From Deltaproteobacteria bacterium (GTDB lineage: Bacteria; Desulfobacterota; Binatia; HRBIN30; CADEER01): DNA of 64,000 nt. Below are positions 18,879 through 27,459 of the stretch, piece by piece. The notes below the pieces were generated by a model. The model was not told where the DNA came from, ran no database searches, and worked only from the letters and a program-made list of their open reading frames with translations. How positions within the stretch are numbered: position 1 is the stretch's first letter; each line of letters begins with the position of its first letter. The stretch is taken from the NCBI GenBank assembly GCA_029262455.1, contig JAJCZJ010000020.1, positions 1 to 64,000 of the forward strand, in the 5' to 3' direction. Position numbers and translations under genes: made by a program.

Positions 18879-19073
18879 CTTGGTGATTGGAAACAGCGTG
18901 GCGCGACAGGGCTCTACGAAGCCGCCGGTCGTGTGCTTGTGCTGATGCTCTGGGTCTACTACGGGTCTGCCATGTTCCTGCCTGGAGCCGGTATGACCAT
19001 CGGCAGCGTCGAGCTATTGGAGAAGGTCCGGAAGGGTCGCCGACCGGGGGCGTATCTCCAACCGGACCCGTAG
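18879..19073 (+). pseudogene. C-terminal remnant of a YihY/BrkB-type membrane protein
   Basis: The frame through 18900 reads TGLYEAAGRVLVLMLWVYYG followed by FLPGAG and stops at 19071-19073. This closely resembles the last transmembrane segment of YihY/virulence-factor-BrkB proteins (typically YGAAGSLVVLLLWVYYSAQI and then FLFGAE). Nothing upstream in frame resembles the other helices, so only the C-terminal tail remains. The family match rests on about 35 residues. Confidence 0.45.
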
Positions 19074-19087
19074 GGTTCAGTACTGCT

Positions 19088-19621
19088 GTGTGGATTGAAC
19101 TGACGATACCTAGCCCGCGAGGCGCTCGCCGGCCGCGGCGGTTGCGCCGATCGGTCGCGGGCTTCGCATGCGTACTCTTACTGGCGGCCTTGGCTCCCGA
19201 GCTGTCCTTGGTCGTACACGATCATGTCGGCGCAGGGCGAGCACACACCCACCAGCATCAGGGTCCTGGGGCCAGCGACTCGGGCGGGCGCGAATATCGT
19301 GACGATGCCGATCCTCACCATCGCCATGCACACCCTCACGCTTCGCGCGCCGCCGCCCATGCACCCGTCCATCCCCACGAAGATGCGCCCTCGAATTCGC
19401 ACGACCTGGAGCTTTTCGGCACAGGTCAGTCGTTGCACTGGCACAATGCTGCTCCCTTCAACCTCGCCACCGCCGGCCTTGCGCTCGTCGTCGGCGTCGT
19501 TGTCACGGAACAGGAGGTTCGGCAGCTCGCAGCGCTCGGGCCGCGACCGACGCCGATCCGTTCCCACCGGGCACGAGGCCCTCCACGATGCAAATCGGTT
19601 CTCAGTAGCATCGAGATCTGA
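19088..19621 (+). CDS. Exported histidine-rich protein, probable metal binder
   Basis: About 177 residues. A basic start and one hydrophobic segment (SVAGFACVLLLAALAPELSL) suggest a signal peptide or anchor. Next come dense His clusters: HDHVGAGRAHTHQHQ, then HHRHAHPHASRAAAHAPVHPH and HWHNAAPF. A second hydrophobic stretch (LATAGLALVVGVVV) and a short RGPPRC tail follow. Periplasmic His-rich proteins buffer Zn, Ni, Co or Cu. A TonB receptor starts 122 bp downstream on the same strand, supporting a metal-uptake role (inference). No ATG is available; GTG 19088 or TTG 19142 may be used. The general layout recalls DUF2946-like proteins. Confidence 0.6.
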   Translation: MWIELTIPSPRGARRPRRLRRSVAGFACVLLLAALAPELSLVVHDHVGAGRAHTHQHQGPGASDSGGREYRDDADPHHRHAHPHASRAAAHAPVHPHEDAPSNSHDLELFGTGQSLHWHNAAPFNLATAGLALVVGVVVTEQEVRQLAALGPRPTPIRSHRARGPPRCKSVLSSIEI

Positions 19622-19743
19622 TCAAGGGGTCCGGAAGCGGTTGGAACGCTGGCGAGCTTCGTCCTTCGTGCTGTAATCCGGGTGCGTCTTCGACGTTCGG
19701 CGTGCCCAGTTCCGCCCGTGGCCCCTCACCATGGAGGAGAAGT

Positions 19744-21918
19744 ATGGACTGTCAGACACGGTCCCTGCGGTATCGGTGTGCGGCCAGAGAGTTTGTGGCC
19801 GATGCTCATCCCCGCGGGGTGTCGCGTTGGCGCGGATCGACCTGGCTGGGGCATCTCGGCCGGGCCGCGCTTGGGTTGATGTGCTGCGCCGTCGCGGCGC
19901 TGGGACACGAAGAGGAAGCGGCCGAGCAGGGCCGAATCGAAGAGCTCGTTGTCGTTGGTAGAGCGGAAAGCCTCGTCGGTGTGGCCGATACGGCATCGAT
20001 GGGGCGCGTCGGGCAAGCCGAAATTGAACGGGTGCCGTATCTGCGCCCCGGCGAGATTCTCGAGCGTATTCCCGGACTGATCGCCACCCAACATTCGGGC
20101 GGCGGCAAGGCCAACCAGTTCTTCCTACGCGGCTTCAATCTCGATCACGGAACTGACTTCTCGACGTTTCTCGAGGGCATCCCGCTCAACCTGCCGAGCC
20201 ACGGACACGGACAAGGGTATCTCGATGTGAATCTACTGATTCCCGAGTTCATCGAGGTACTCGAGTTTCGCAAGGGGCCCTACTACGCCGAGGTCGGCGA
20301 CTTCTCGTCGGCCGGAAGCGCCCGAATCGAGTATGTCGATCGGCTAGAGCGCCCTTTCCTGCAGGCGAGCTTCGGCGAGTTCGACTTCTACCGGGTCGTT
20401 GGAGGCGGCTCGCTATCGCTCGGTGGCGGCGACTTGCTTGCCGCCACCGAGCTACAGTTCTACGACGGGCCGTGGACCCGCGACGAAAACCAGCAGAAGT
20501 ACAATGGGATTGCGAAATGGACCCGGGGCGACGAAGAGCGCGGCTTGTCGCTCTTCGGCAGCGCCTACTACGCCGACTGGGACTCAACCGACCAGATCCC
20601 ATTGCGCGCCGTCCGCTCGGGACTGATCGGGCGCTTCGACAACCTCGACAACGATCTCGGCGGCGATACTTCGCGCTACAGCCTCGCGGCGAGCTTTTGG
20701 CACGGCATCGAGAACACGACGAGCGTGCGGGTGTACTTCAGCTACTACGACTTCAGCCTGTGGTCGAACTTCACCTACTTGCTCGACGATCCGACCGCCG
20801 GCGACGAGTTTCAGCAGGTCGATCAACGCACGATCGTCGGCCTCGATGCTACTCAGGAACTGATCCATTCGCTCGGGCCGGTACACCTGCACAGCACCTT
20901 CGGCGCGCAGCTGCGTCACGACGGGGTCAGGGACGTCGGGTTGTTCAAGACGGCCGACCGCCGACGTATTGGCACGGTGCGCGACGACGAAGTGGGGGTC
21001 ACCAGCCTCGGCATCTACTGGAATGCCCAGAGTCAGCTCACGGAGTGGGCGCGCGTCTACCTCGGGGTTCGCGGCGACCTCTACTGGTTCGACGTCGACG
21101 GCGTCAGTAGGCCCGAGAACGGCGGTCGCGAGTTCGACGGAATCGTCAATCCGAAGGTCGGCTTGATCCTCGGCCCTTGGGCAGACACCGATTTCTACGC
21201 CAACTACGGCGGCGGGTTTCATAGCAACGACGCTCGCGGCACGACCATCCGCGTCGATCCGGTATCGGGCGATCCGGTCGACCGCGTCGATCCGCTGGTC
21301 GCTACCCAAGGGGCCGAACTCGGTGCCCGCACGACTTGGATACCAAGGCTGCAATCGACGATCGCTGCGTGGTGGCTCGAGCTCGACTCAGAGCTGCTCT
21401 TCCTCGGCGACGCCGGAAACACCGAAGCCACCCGCCCCAGTCGCCGCTACGGTGTCGAACTCGCCAACTACTGGCGTCCACTGGATTGGCTCATCCTCGA
21501 CGCCGACTTCACCTTCACCGAGTCAGAGTTCCGCGATAGCGCTCCGGCCGGCGACGAAATCCCAGGCGCGATCGAGACGACGGTCGCGGCCGGTGTATCG
21601 ATGGACTTCGACTCAGGCCTCTTCGGCAGCGCTCGCGTCCGCCACTTCGGCAAGAGGCCGCTGGTCGAAGACGGCTCGGTGAAGTCGGAGTCGACCAGTC
21701 TGGTCAATCTTCAGGCGGGCTGGCGATCCCCAGATTTTCGCGCGGGGCAGCTCGTGGTCAAGCTCGATGTCCTCAATCTCTTCGATTCCAACGACCACGA
21801 CATTTCCTACTACTATTCGTCGCGACTCAGTGGCGAACCGGCGGAGGGAGTCGAAGACATCCACTTCCACCCGGTCGAGCCGCGAATGCTACGGGGCAGC
21901 ATCGCCTGGCGCTTTTGA
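19744..21918 (+). CDS. TonB-dependent outer-membrane receptor
   Basis: About 724 residues. After an export segment (LGHLGRAALGLMCCAVAALG), IEELVVVGR is the TonB-box-like stretch. The plug (about residues 80-200) contains EILERIPGL, FFLRGFNLDHGTDF and a His/Gly loop PSHGHGQGYLDVN, then the KGPYYAEVGDFSSAGS signature. About 500 residues of amphipathic strands form the barrel, ending in aromatic F. Transport across the outer membrane is powered by TonB-ExbBD, not encoded here. The His-rich protein just upstream points to a metal or metal-chelate ligand, which is inference. ATG 19744 was preferred for GGAGGA at 19733-19738. Confidence 0.9.
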   Translation: MDCQTRSLRYRCAAREFVADAHPRGVSRWRGSTWLGHLGRAALGLMCCAVAALGHEEEAAEQGRIEELVVVGRAESLVGVADTASMGRVGQAEIERVPYLRPGEILERIPGLIATQHSGGGKANQFFLRGFNLDHGTDFSTFLEGIPLNLPSHGHGQGYLDVNLLIPEFIEVLEFRKGPYYAEVGDFSSAGSARIEYVDRLERPFLQASFGEFDFYRVVGGGSLSLGGGDLLAATELQFYDGPWTRDENQQKYNGIAKWTRGDEERGLSLFGSAYYADWDSTDQIPLRAVRSGLIGRFDNLDNDLGGDTSRYSLAASFWHGIENTTSVRVYFSYYDFSLWSNFTYLLDDPTAGDEFQQVDQRTIVGLDATQELIHSLGPVHLHSTFGAQLRHDGVRDVGLFKTADRRRIGTVRDDEVGVTSLGIYWNAQSQLTEWARVYLGVRGDLYWFDVDGVSRPENGGREFDGIVNPKVGLILGPWADTDFYANYGGGFHSNDARGTTIRVDPVSGDPVDRVDPLVATQGAELGARTTWIPRLQSTIAAWWLELDSELLFLGDAGNTEATRPSRRYGVELANYWRPLDWLILDADFTFTESEFRDSAPAGDEIPGAIETTVAAGVSMDFDSGLFGSARVRHFGKRPLVEDGSVKSESTSLVNLQAGWRSPDFRAGQLVVKLDVLNLFDSNDHDISYYYSSRLSGEPAEGVEDIHFHPVEPRMLRGSIAWRF

Positions 21919-21934
21919 CCAGCAGTCGTCGGCT

Positions 21935-22174
21935 CAGACGATCGAGCGGCTGCTTCGACTTCGGCGACGTTGAAGTGAGACCCGCGCTTGATCTGCTTCT
22001 CGGCGAGAATCGAAAACCAGGCTTCAACGTGGTTGAGCCAGGAAGAATGGTGGGGATGAAGTGGAAGTGGAAACGTCGATGCTTGGCGAGCCAGGACATG
22101 ATCGACGGTGCTTTGTGAGTGGCGCAGTTGTCCATGACAAGGTGGATGTCGAGCGCAGGATCGTTATGTTTCAC
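21935..22174 (-). pseudogene. IS630-family transposase remnant (frameshifted)
   Basis: The minus strand encodes HLVMDNCATHKAPSIMSWLA and FHFHFIPT, the DDE_3 region of IS630 transposases. One missing base then shifts the frame; restoring it continues as HSSWLNHVEAWFSILAEKQ, the rest of the catalytic domain, to about 21935. Both ends of the gene are lost and no terminal repeats are visible. The 270 bp to the next gene hold no other recognisable feature. Confidence 0.85.
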
Positions 22175-22447
22175 CGGACGCTTAGATTATTTGGACCGCA
22201 ATTGGGCCTGTCCCCAATTCTCGTAGAATTCCCCTTGGCTTGCGCATCGACAGCCTTGCTGCAGGCACGCCCCGCCTTCTCCGTCTCGGATTTGGAAGGG
22301 TCGTACCTGCGACTACCCAGCGCCGCGACTCTCTGACTCCTCCTAGCTCAGCCGACCCTCAAAGTGATCGGCTTCGTTGGATGTGATTCGCTGGCAATCG
22401 TTTATTGGCCAACGTGGTGCTAATGGCTTTCCCAACTGGAGGTTCGA

Positions 22448-22762
22448 ATGTCAGACATCGTGAAGATCAAGTCGGAATTAGAGGAGAAGCTTCGAGAGCT
22501 GACCGAGCGCGCAAAGGAGATCGACGATGAGTTGAGCGAGCCACCCGATGCCGATTGGTCCGAAAACGCCGTCGAAGGTGAGAATGATGAAGTTCTGGAG
22601 GGCGTCGGAGCGCTGGCTCTTGCGGAGATCCAGAAGATCAATCTTGCGTTGTCGAAGATCGAGGCCGGCACCTACGAAACCTGCAGCAAGTGCAAAGGCA
22701 AGATTCCAGTGAAGAGACTGGAGGCGTTGCCTTACGCGACGACTTGCATCAAGTGCGCCTGA
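22448..22762 (+). CDS. DksA/TraR-family C4 zinc-finger protein
   Basis: A 104-residue cytosolic protein. An N-terminal helical hairpin (IKSELEEKLRELTERAKEID) is followed by the ALAEIQKINLALSKIEAGTY helix and a CSKC...CIKC four-Cys zinc finger, as in DksA/TraR/YbiI. These proteins bind the RNA-polymerase secondary channel and modulate initiation with ppGpp. It is shorter than DksA, so a TraR/DksA-like accessory factor is more likely than the housekeeping copy. A good ribosome site (GGAGG) lies about 6 nt before the ATG. The next gene follows after 15 bp. Confidence 0.85.
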   Translation: MSDIVKIKSELEEKLRELTERAKEIDDELSEPPDADWSENAVEGENDEVLEGVGALALAEIQKINLALSKIEAGTYETCSKCKGKIPVKRLEALPYATTCIKCA

Positions 22763-22777
22763 AGCGGGCACTCGCGA

Positions 22778-23467
22778 ATGTCACCTAGTTTTCGCGTCCA
22801 GGTGCTCGGTTTCACGCAGCTCGAAGAAATCGAGGGGGCGCGGTCTACCGAAGATTTCGCCGAATTGCTCGATGCGATGGAGTTCGGCGACCGCTCCGGA
22901 TTGAGTGCGGAGGAGTTGCGCGAAATGTGCATCATGTCCTTGCAGGATCTGACACCTGTCGAGGCAGCCTACCTCGTTCTAACGCACGACATGGGCGACG
23001 TCCTGCGCGACGGACAGGTGCGCAACCTTGCCACAGAGATGCTCGAGGAGAAGCTCTGGGAGGACTACGCTGATTCTTCCCTCCACGAACGGATGTTTCA
23101 CGCCGGGAGCCTGCTATACGCCGCGTTTCCCCGATCGTTTCCAAAACCCGACGCGGTGCACGTCGAGCTAGAGGTCAAAGCCGTCAACGCGGCAGCGCGC
23201 GAGTTCTTGGTGCCTTCACCCGATGAGTCATTTCTCGCGCGCCTGCTTGCCGATGGGATGGACGATCGAGCCGTGCTCAACCGACTGTACGGCGACCAAC
23301 TGAAGGGCGGGTCGTTCCCGGCTGCTTCTGAAGTCGTCTGGATCCTGCACACGGAGGAGGTTGGTGAAGACGTGATGCGATTCGGCATCATCGGCTCCGG
23401 GTATTGGTTGGACGCCCTCGACGAGGTCGAGGGGTACGACTCGACGGCCTACGCCGACAAAGCGTAG
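22778..23467 (+). CDS. Conserved-looking hypothetical protein
   Basis: A 229-residue acidic, mostly helical protein without signal peptide or membrane segment. I do not recognise a family. Features include an EELLDAMEFG-like helical start, LTPVEAAYLVLTH, and a C-terminal beta-like SEVVWILHTEEVGEDVMRFGIIGSGYW stretch (shown here only as the end of the fold). It starts 15 bp after the DksA/TraR gene and is probably co-transcribed with it; its own ribosome site is weak. Confidence 0.65.
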   Translation: MSPSFRVQVLGFTQLEEIEGARSTEDFAELLDAMEFGDRSGLSAEELREMCIMSLQDLTPVEAAYLVLTHDMGDVLRDGQVRNLATEMLEEKLWEDYADSSLHERMFHAGSLLYAAFPRSFPKPDAVHVELEVKAVNAAAREFLVPSPDESFLARLLADGMDDRAVLNRLYGDQLKGGSFPAASEVVWILHTEEVGEDVMRFGIIGSGYWLDALDEVEGYDSTAYADKA

Positions 23468-23697
23468 GCGCGATCCCGGCGGTGCCTCATGCCATTGTTC
23501 GGGCGCACCTACGCATCAACGGGCGCAATAGCAAAACAGGACAGAGTCGATCTGAGAAAACCAGATCCGCTACGCGGCTCGGGCGGAGCCTCGCCCTCCA
23601 TTTTTTTGGCGTCAAGGGTTTGCACCGGTCCGTCCCCAAGGAAGGAGACGAAACACGCCTTTTCGAACATTGGCTTGTATTCGTATATGATCTCGCC

Positions 23698-23871
23698 ATG
23701 GACAAAGAGTCAGAGAAGCACTTGAGAATGTCCCGGTTCCGACCGGACACTTCGGGCGGCTGGTCACGCAAGGACGCGGTCCGGGGAGATAAGCGACTCA
23801 CCGCCACCCAGCTACGCGGAAAGACCCTTGCGGACGTCAAGAGACTCGTCAACGCCTCGCGCAGGGGTTGA
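23698..23871 (+). CDS. Small basic hypothetical protein
   Basis: A possible 57-residue cytosolic protein rich in Lys and Arg (KESEKHLRMSRFRPDTSGGW, LRGKTLADVKRLVNASRRG). No family is recognised and no good ribosome site precedes ATG 23698. The frame stays open upstream, but that part looks non-coding. Reported as tentative. Confidence 0.3.
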   Translation: MDKESEKHLRMSRFRPDTSGGWSRKDAVRGDKRLTATQLRGKTLADVKRLVNASRRG

Positions 23872-23887
23872 GCGGGTTTCATCAAGA

Positions 23888-24499
23888 ATGACGACAAGCC
23901 GATCTAGCGTTCCCGCGTGCGGTACGGCGGCCAGAGGAGTCTACGGGCAGCGGCTTTCGTCGCAGATTCTGACACGCGAGCCCGCTCCGCGTACGGGTTG
24001 CTCGAGTCCGGGCAAGAGTTCGATCGTGTTGAAGGGCGGCAGCAGCCAAGAAATGGTTTGGAAGTGGCTCAAGGGAGCTTCGTTGAGTGATGGCGACTTT
24101 GGGCATCCGGTTGCGGGCATCACCAACTATGTCCTTTGTGTCTACGAGGATGGACTGACCCCGAGCCTTGCGATGTCGGCGGAGCTGCCGGCCGGCGGAA
24201 CGTGTGGTAACAGGCCGTGCTGGAAGAGTTTGGGATCGAAAGGGAAGGGATATTCGTACAAGGACCGGGCCGCCACTTCGGACGGACTGAGCAAAGTTCT
24301 GCTGCGGACTGGAGAAGAGGGAAGGTCGAAGATCATCATCAAGGGAGGCGGGCCGTCCCTGCCGGTTCCGGCGCTGCTTTTTGCTAGCTACGAAGGGCTG
24401 GTCGTTCAGCTGGTCAACGGCGACGGCCGCTGTTGGGAATCGAGCTATTCCGCACCTGCAAAGAAAAATGACGGAGGAAAGTTTCTCGACAAGTATTGA
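23888..24499 (+). CDS. Stand-alone copy of the shared C-terminal module
   Basis: From about 23996 the frame encodes the complete module that ends four larger secreted proteins in this window: SSIVLKGG, YVLCVY, LPAGGTCGNRPCWKSLG, GYSYKD, a GRSKIIIKGGG turn, VQLVNGDGRCWESSY and a basic C-terminus. Here there is no recognisable N-terminal domain and no signal peptide; residues upstream are Ser/Arg-rich and look unselected. It may be a remnant of a longer secreted protein that lost its 5' end. A terminator hairpin follows 18 bp after the stop. The ATG at 23888 is only one possible start. Confidence 0.6.
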   Translation: MTTSRSSVPACGTAARGVYGQRLSSQILTREPAPRTGCSSPGKSSIVLKGGSSQEMVWKWLKGASLSDGDFGHPVAGITNYVLCVYEDGLTPSLAMSAELPAGGTCGNRPCWKSLGSKGKGYSYKDRAATSDGLSKVLLRTGEEGRSKIIIKGGGPSLPVPALLFASYEGLVVQLVNGDGRCWESSYSAPAKKNDGGKFLDKY

Positions 24500-24517
24500 G
24501 TGCGAAACCAAGCCGAA

Positions 24518-24554
24518 GAACGGGGGCGCGCTCAGGCCGGGCATGCCCCCGTTC
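24518..24554 (+). terminator. 10-bp GC hairpin after the module gene
   Basis: GAACGGGGGC (24518-24527) pairs exactly with GCCCCCGTTC (24545-24554) across a 17-nt loop, 18 bp after the stop of the + strand module gene. The right arm is followed by GTTCATGGTTTTG, a weak T-rich tail. A likely intrinsic terminator, possibly bidirectional. Confidence 0.6.
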
Positions 24555-24855
24555 GTTCATGGTTTTGTTGACCGTCGAGCAGCTTGGCTTGTCACAATCC
24601 CGCACGGGACCGTTGGAACCCGACAGCATGCAACTTCTCGAAGGCAGCGTTGCCAGTGACTACAACCGTCGTAAGCATCGCCTAGGCGGCGGGGGATCTC
24701 CAGCGTCAAACAAACCGCCTCGCCAAGGACGTAGGTGAGGCCAATCAACGCGCAAACTCGAACGACTTCGCGGCCTTGCAATGGTCCGACCCGGCGCCCA
24801 GCCTGAGGATCCTGCCCCCGAATTGCGACCCTTGGAATCAAACATTCGCAGACGC
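24555..24855. other. Intergenic region between convergent genes
   Basis: About 300 bp between the module gene and the oppositely oriented Lgt-like gene. Apart from the hairpin at its left edge I see no gene, RNA or repeat. Confidence 0.5.
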
Positions 24856-25638
24856 TTACGTCGTGGCCTGGATTGCCTCCTGCCGTGTGGCACCTTCGCG
24901 GAGCTTCAACCACAGAAGGGCGCCTGCTACCAACCCGAGAGCGAGAGCGGAGTACTGCACTTCGGGGGACGGCCTGTAGCGCAGGAACTCGAGGAGGAAC
25001 TTTCCGACACCTTGCAGCAAGACGTACGTAAGGAAGATTTGTCCTCCAAACCTCCGCCGAGGAAAGAGCCAGACCAGAAAGAGTCCAATCAGGAGAGAGC
25101 AAATGCCGAAGTATACCTGCAGCGGGTGCACCGGAAGAGCCGCCACGGCGTCGCGAGTGATGAGCCCGTCGCGTACGTGAGCCGCCCATAGAGAGCTACG
25201 AGCCGGGTAAGTGACCGCCCAGGGCAAGTTGCAGAGCGTGCCCGCACAGCATCCTGTGAGAAAGCAGCCGATCCGCATGGTTGCCATCGAGAAGCCAAAC
25301 GCCACTCCCGTGATGTCGAGAAGCTGAGCCGGGCGAATTCCGACCGCTCGAGATATGGGCCAAACCAGTAGGCCAAGCGACAATACCGCGCCAGGGTAGC
25401 GATAGCCGTTGAGCGAGCTGCCCCAGACCAAACCGAAGGAGTCGCTTCGCGAGACGACCCCAAACACCTTGGCGCCGGCAAGTGCTGCGACTGCCATGAG
25501 TAGCTGCGCCACGAGCAACCGCCGCGCCGAGATGCCGTCGTTGCGGCCGTAGGTGAACGAGAACGCCATCCCAACCAGCGCGGCAGCGCACGTAACGGTC
25601 GCGTAGACAGGTAGGCCCCCCGGAAGCTGATGGATCAT
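24856..25638 (-). CDS. Lgt-like membrane protein (divergent prolipoprotein diacylglyceryl transferase family)
   Basis: A 260-residue polytopic inner-membrane protein with about seven hydrophobic segments. It matches the Lgt layout: GYRYPGAVLS, an Arg-containing loop RIGCFLTGCCAG where canonical Lgt has RxGNFxN, HPLQVYFGI, and LLEFLRYRP near the end. Lgt moves diacylglycerol from phosphatidylglycerol onto the lipobox Cys of prolipoproteins. The Asn-to-Cys-rich change at the signature loop suggests a paralogue with an altered substrate rather than the housekeeping enzyme. ATG 25638 has AGGAA upstream. The secreted-protein gene on the same strand ends 39 bp upstream. Confidence 0.75.
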   Translation of the reverse strand: MIHQLPGGLPVYATVTCAAALVGMAFSFTYGRNDGISARRLLVAQLLMAVAALAGAKVFGVVSRSDSFGLVWGSSLNGYRYPGAVLSLGLLVWPISRAVGIRPAQLLDITGVAFGFSMATMRIGCFLTGCCAGTLCNLPWAVTYPARSSLWAAHVRDGLITRDAVAALPVHPLQVYFGICSLLIGLFLVWLFPRRRFGGQIFLTYVLLQGVGKFLLEFLRYRPSPEVQYSALALGLVAGALLWLKLREGATRQEAIQATT

Positions 25639-25677
25639 TCGAGTTCCTGCAGCTTACCCACGAGCGAACGACAGAAG

Positions 25678-27459
25678 TCAGTTGCAGGTACATCCCGGGC
25701 AAAACGTAACGAAAGCATTGGCGCTGAATGACGGTAGAACCGCCACCGAGGTACTGACTGCCTGCGTACCGGTTCCCAATATCAAGCCCCCGGGTCCTGA
25801 GGTCAGGAGCATCTTGAATTTGCATTTGCCGACAATGCCATCGGCCAGGGGCGCGGTTCCGGAGGGATCCCGGATCCCGATCCGGAGGCGGCTCCAGCCG
25901 TTGGGGGCATCAGACACCGCGAACGCCGTGAGCACATGGCTGGCGCCGATAGACGGGTCGATCGTGCAGTCGACGCTGGGATCGGCGATCTCAAAGGCGA
26001 GAGGCTCGTACTCCAAGTCGAGTTGCACGGCAGTGACATTTCCACCGCTGCCCGAGACCTCTAGCGGGATGTCGAAGAACGCCGTTGCGATCGCCTGGCT
26101 ATCCTTCGGCCAGATGCCGACGCTTGCTCCGGCCCCGGCTCCGGCACCGCCGCCCTGGCCAGGGTTACCGCCCGCCGCATCAAATTGAGTGCAACCTAGG
26201 CCGAGGTTCTCGACCGCTTTGACGATATCGTCCATTTGAACCCGGCCGTCGTCGTCAGCGTCAGCAATAGGACATACGTGCAGGCCGACCTGCTCACCCC
26301 AGATCTGTACGGCTGTCGTGACCTCGGTGCCAAAAACGTTTCCGTCGCCGTTGCAGTCAGCGGCACATGTGCAGCTGTCACCGACACCATCGCGATTCCT
26401 GTCACGCTGGGTTGGGTTGGCAATCGACGGGCAATTGTCGACGAAACCGCATACGGTGTCCCCGTCGGTGTCGCTTGTATCAAACCCTGGGGCTTGGGTC
26501 GTGCAGAGATCGTAGGCGAAGAGTTCGCCGCCAACGGTCTCGTCGTAGCGATACGTGAGGTGGCGCTGGTCGAGTGAAAACGAAATTACATCGCCTGATC
26601 CCGGACCTACGTCTACCGCCGCCTCAGCGCCCGCGCTGAGGCTCATGAAATGGATCAATCCATCCCCCCCGGTCCCAAGCCAGGCAACGACATCACGATC
26701 GATCGCCAGCTGCGAAACCCCAAGGTGGTCAACAAGTCCCCCCGTGTCTGCAACAAGCAACTGCTCGCCCCCGGAGGAAAGGTCGTAGTGGTAGATGTTC
26801 GTGTCCCCATTCGATTCGATTCTCTTGAACACGACATTCTCGCCAAAGATGCGGGGGCTGTCTCCCGCGGCTATTACGGAATCTAGTCCAGTCACCCGGT
26901 CGAAGGCAACGATGTCGTCTGGGGTCCTGCGGTGCCAGACGAGTCGGTTGCCCGAGACATGAACTTGGTCCTCGCCTACCGAAGAGCTATCCGTGATTTG
27001 CACTGTCGTGTCGTTTACGAGGTCGAAGAGGAAAACGTCGCCCGAATCGTAAAAAACCACGACGCCCTCATCGTTGTCGAATTCCAGGAAGGAGCTGTGA
27101 AACTGAAGTGGAAAGTGGGAGACCTGGCCCGTTTCTCCAGAGTCGATCGCATACCACATGATGTGTTCTGTAAAGAACGAATCCCTCTGCTGGTAGACGA
27201 CATAGTTGCCAGAGATCTGCGGGATACTATCTTGCTCGCTATCATCCACAATCAATTGCCCCTGCCCCGTCGCCAGATCGTGGAGGTAGATATCTGATCC
27301 CTCCGGTCCAGGCTGAGCCCAAACAACTCGACCTTCACTAACATCAGGCGAGTTGCTGAAATCAGGGGCTCCCAGAGGTTGTGCAATTGTCCGTGTGCTG
27401 AGAGACAACCCTACGGAGACGAGTAATAAGAAACCAAGCAAGACTTGATGTCGCTTCAT
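25678..27459 (-). CDS. Secreted propeller protein with dockerin-like and cohesin-like parts
   Basis: A 593-residue exported protein (signal peptide ending RTIAQP). Residues about 30-320 are TolB-like propeller repeats (RVVWAQPGPEGSDIYLHDL, GNYVVYQQRD). A thrombospondin-type-3/dockerin-like stretch follows (DTDGDTVCGFVDNCPSIANP; CNGDGNVFGTEVTTAV; DADDDGRVQMDDIVKAVENL). After a Gly/Ala linker the last 150 residues resemble a cohesin (IATAFFDIPLEVSGSGGNVT, AVQLDLEYEPLAFEI). Cohesin and dockerin normally bind each other across separate chains, so having both in one protein is unusual; ability to bind is untested. ATG 27459 has AGGAGA upstream. Confidence 0.75.
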   Translation of the reverse strand: MKRHQVLLGFLLLVSVGLSLSTRTIAQPLGAPDFSNSPDVSEGRVVWAQPGPEGSDIYLHDLATGQGQLIVDDSEQDSIPQISGNYVVYQQRDSFFTEHIMWYAIDSGETGQVSHFPLQFHSSFLEFDNDEGVVVFYDSGDVFLFDLVNDTTVQITDSSSVGEDQVHVSGNRLVWHRRTPDDIVAFDRVTGLDSVIAAGDSPRIFGENVVFKRIESNGDTNIYHYDLSSGGEQLLVADTGGLVDHLGVSQLAIDRDVVAWLGTGGDGLIHFMSLSAGAEAAVDVGPGSGDVISFSLDQRHLTYRYDETVGGELFAYDLCTTQAPGFDTSDTDGDTVCGFVDNCPSIANPTQRDRNRDGVGDSCTCAADCNGDGNVFGTEVTTAVQIWGEQVGLHVCPIADADDDGRVQMDDIVKAVENLGLGCTQFDAAGGNPGQGGGAGAGAGASVGIWPKDSQAIATAFFDIPLEVSGSGGNVTAVQLDLEYEPLAFEIADPSVDCTIDPSIGASHVLTAFAVSDAPNGWSRLRIGIRDPSGTAPLADGIVGKCKFKMLLTSGPGGLILGTGTQAVSTSVAVLPSFSANAFVTFCPGCTCN

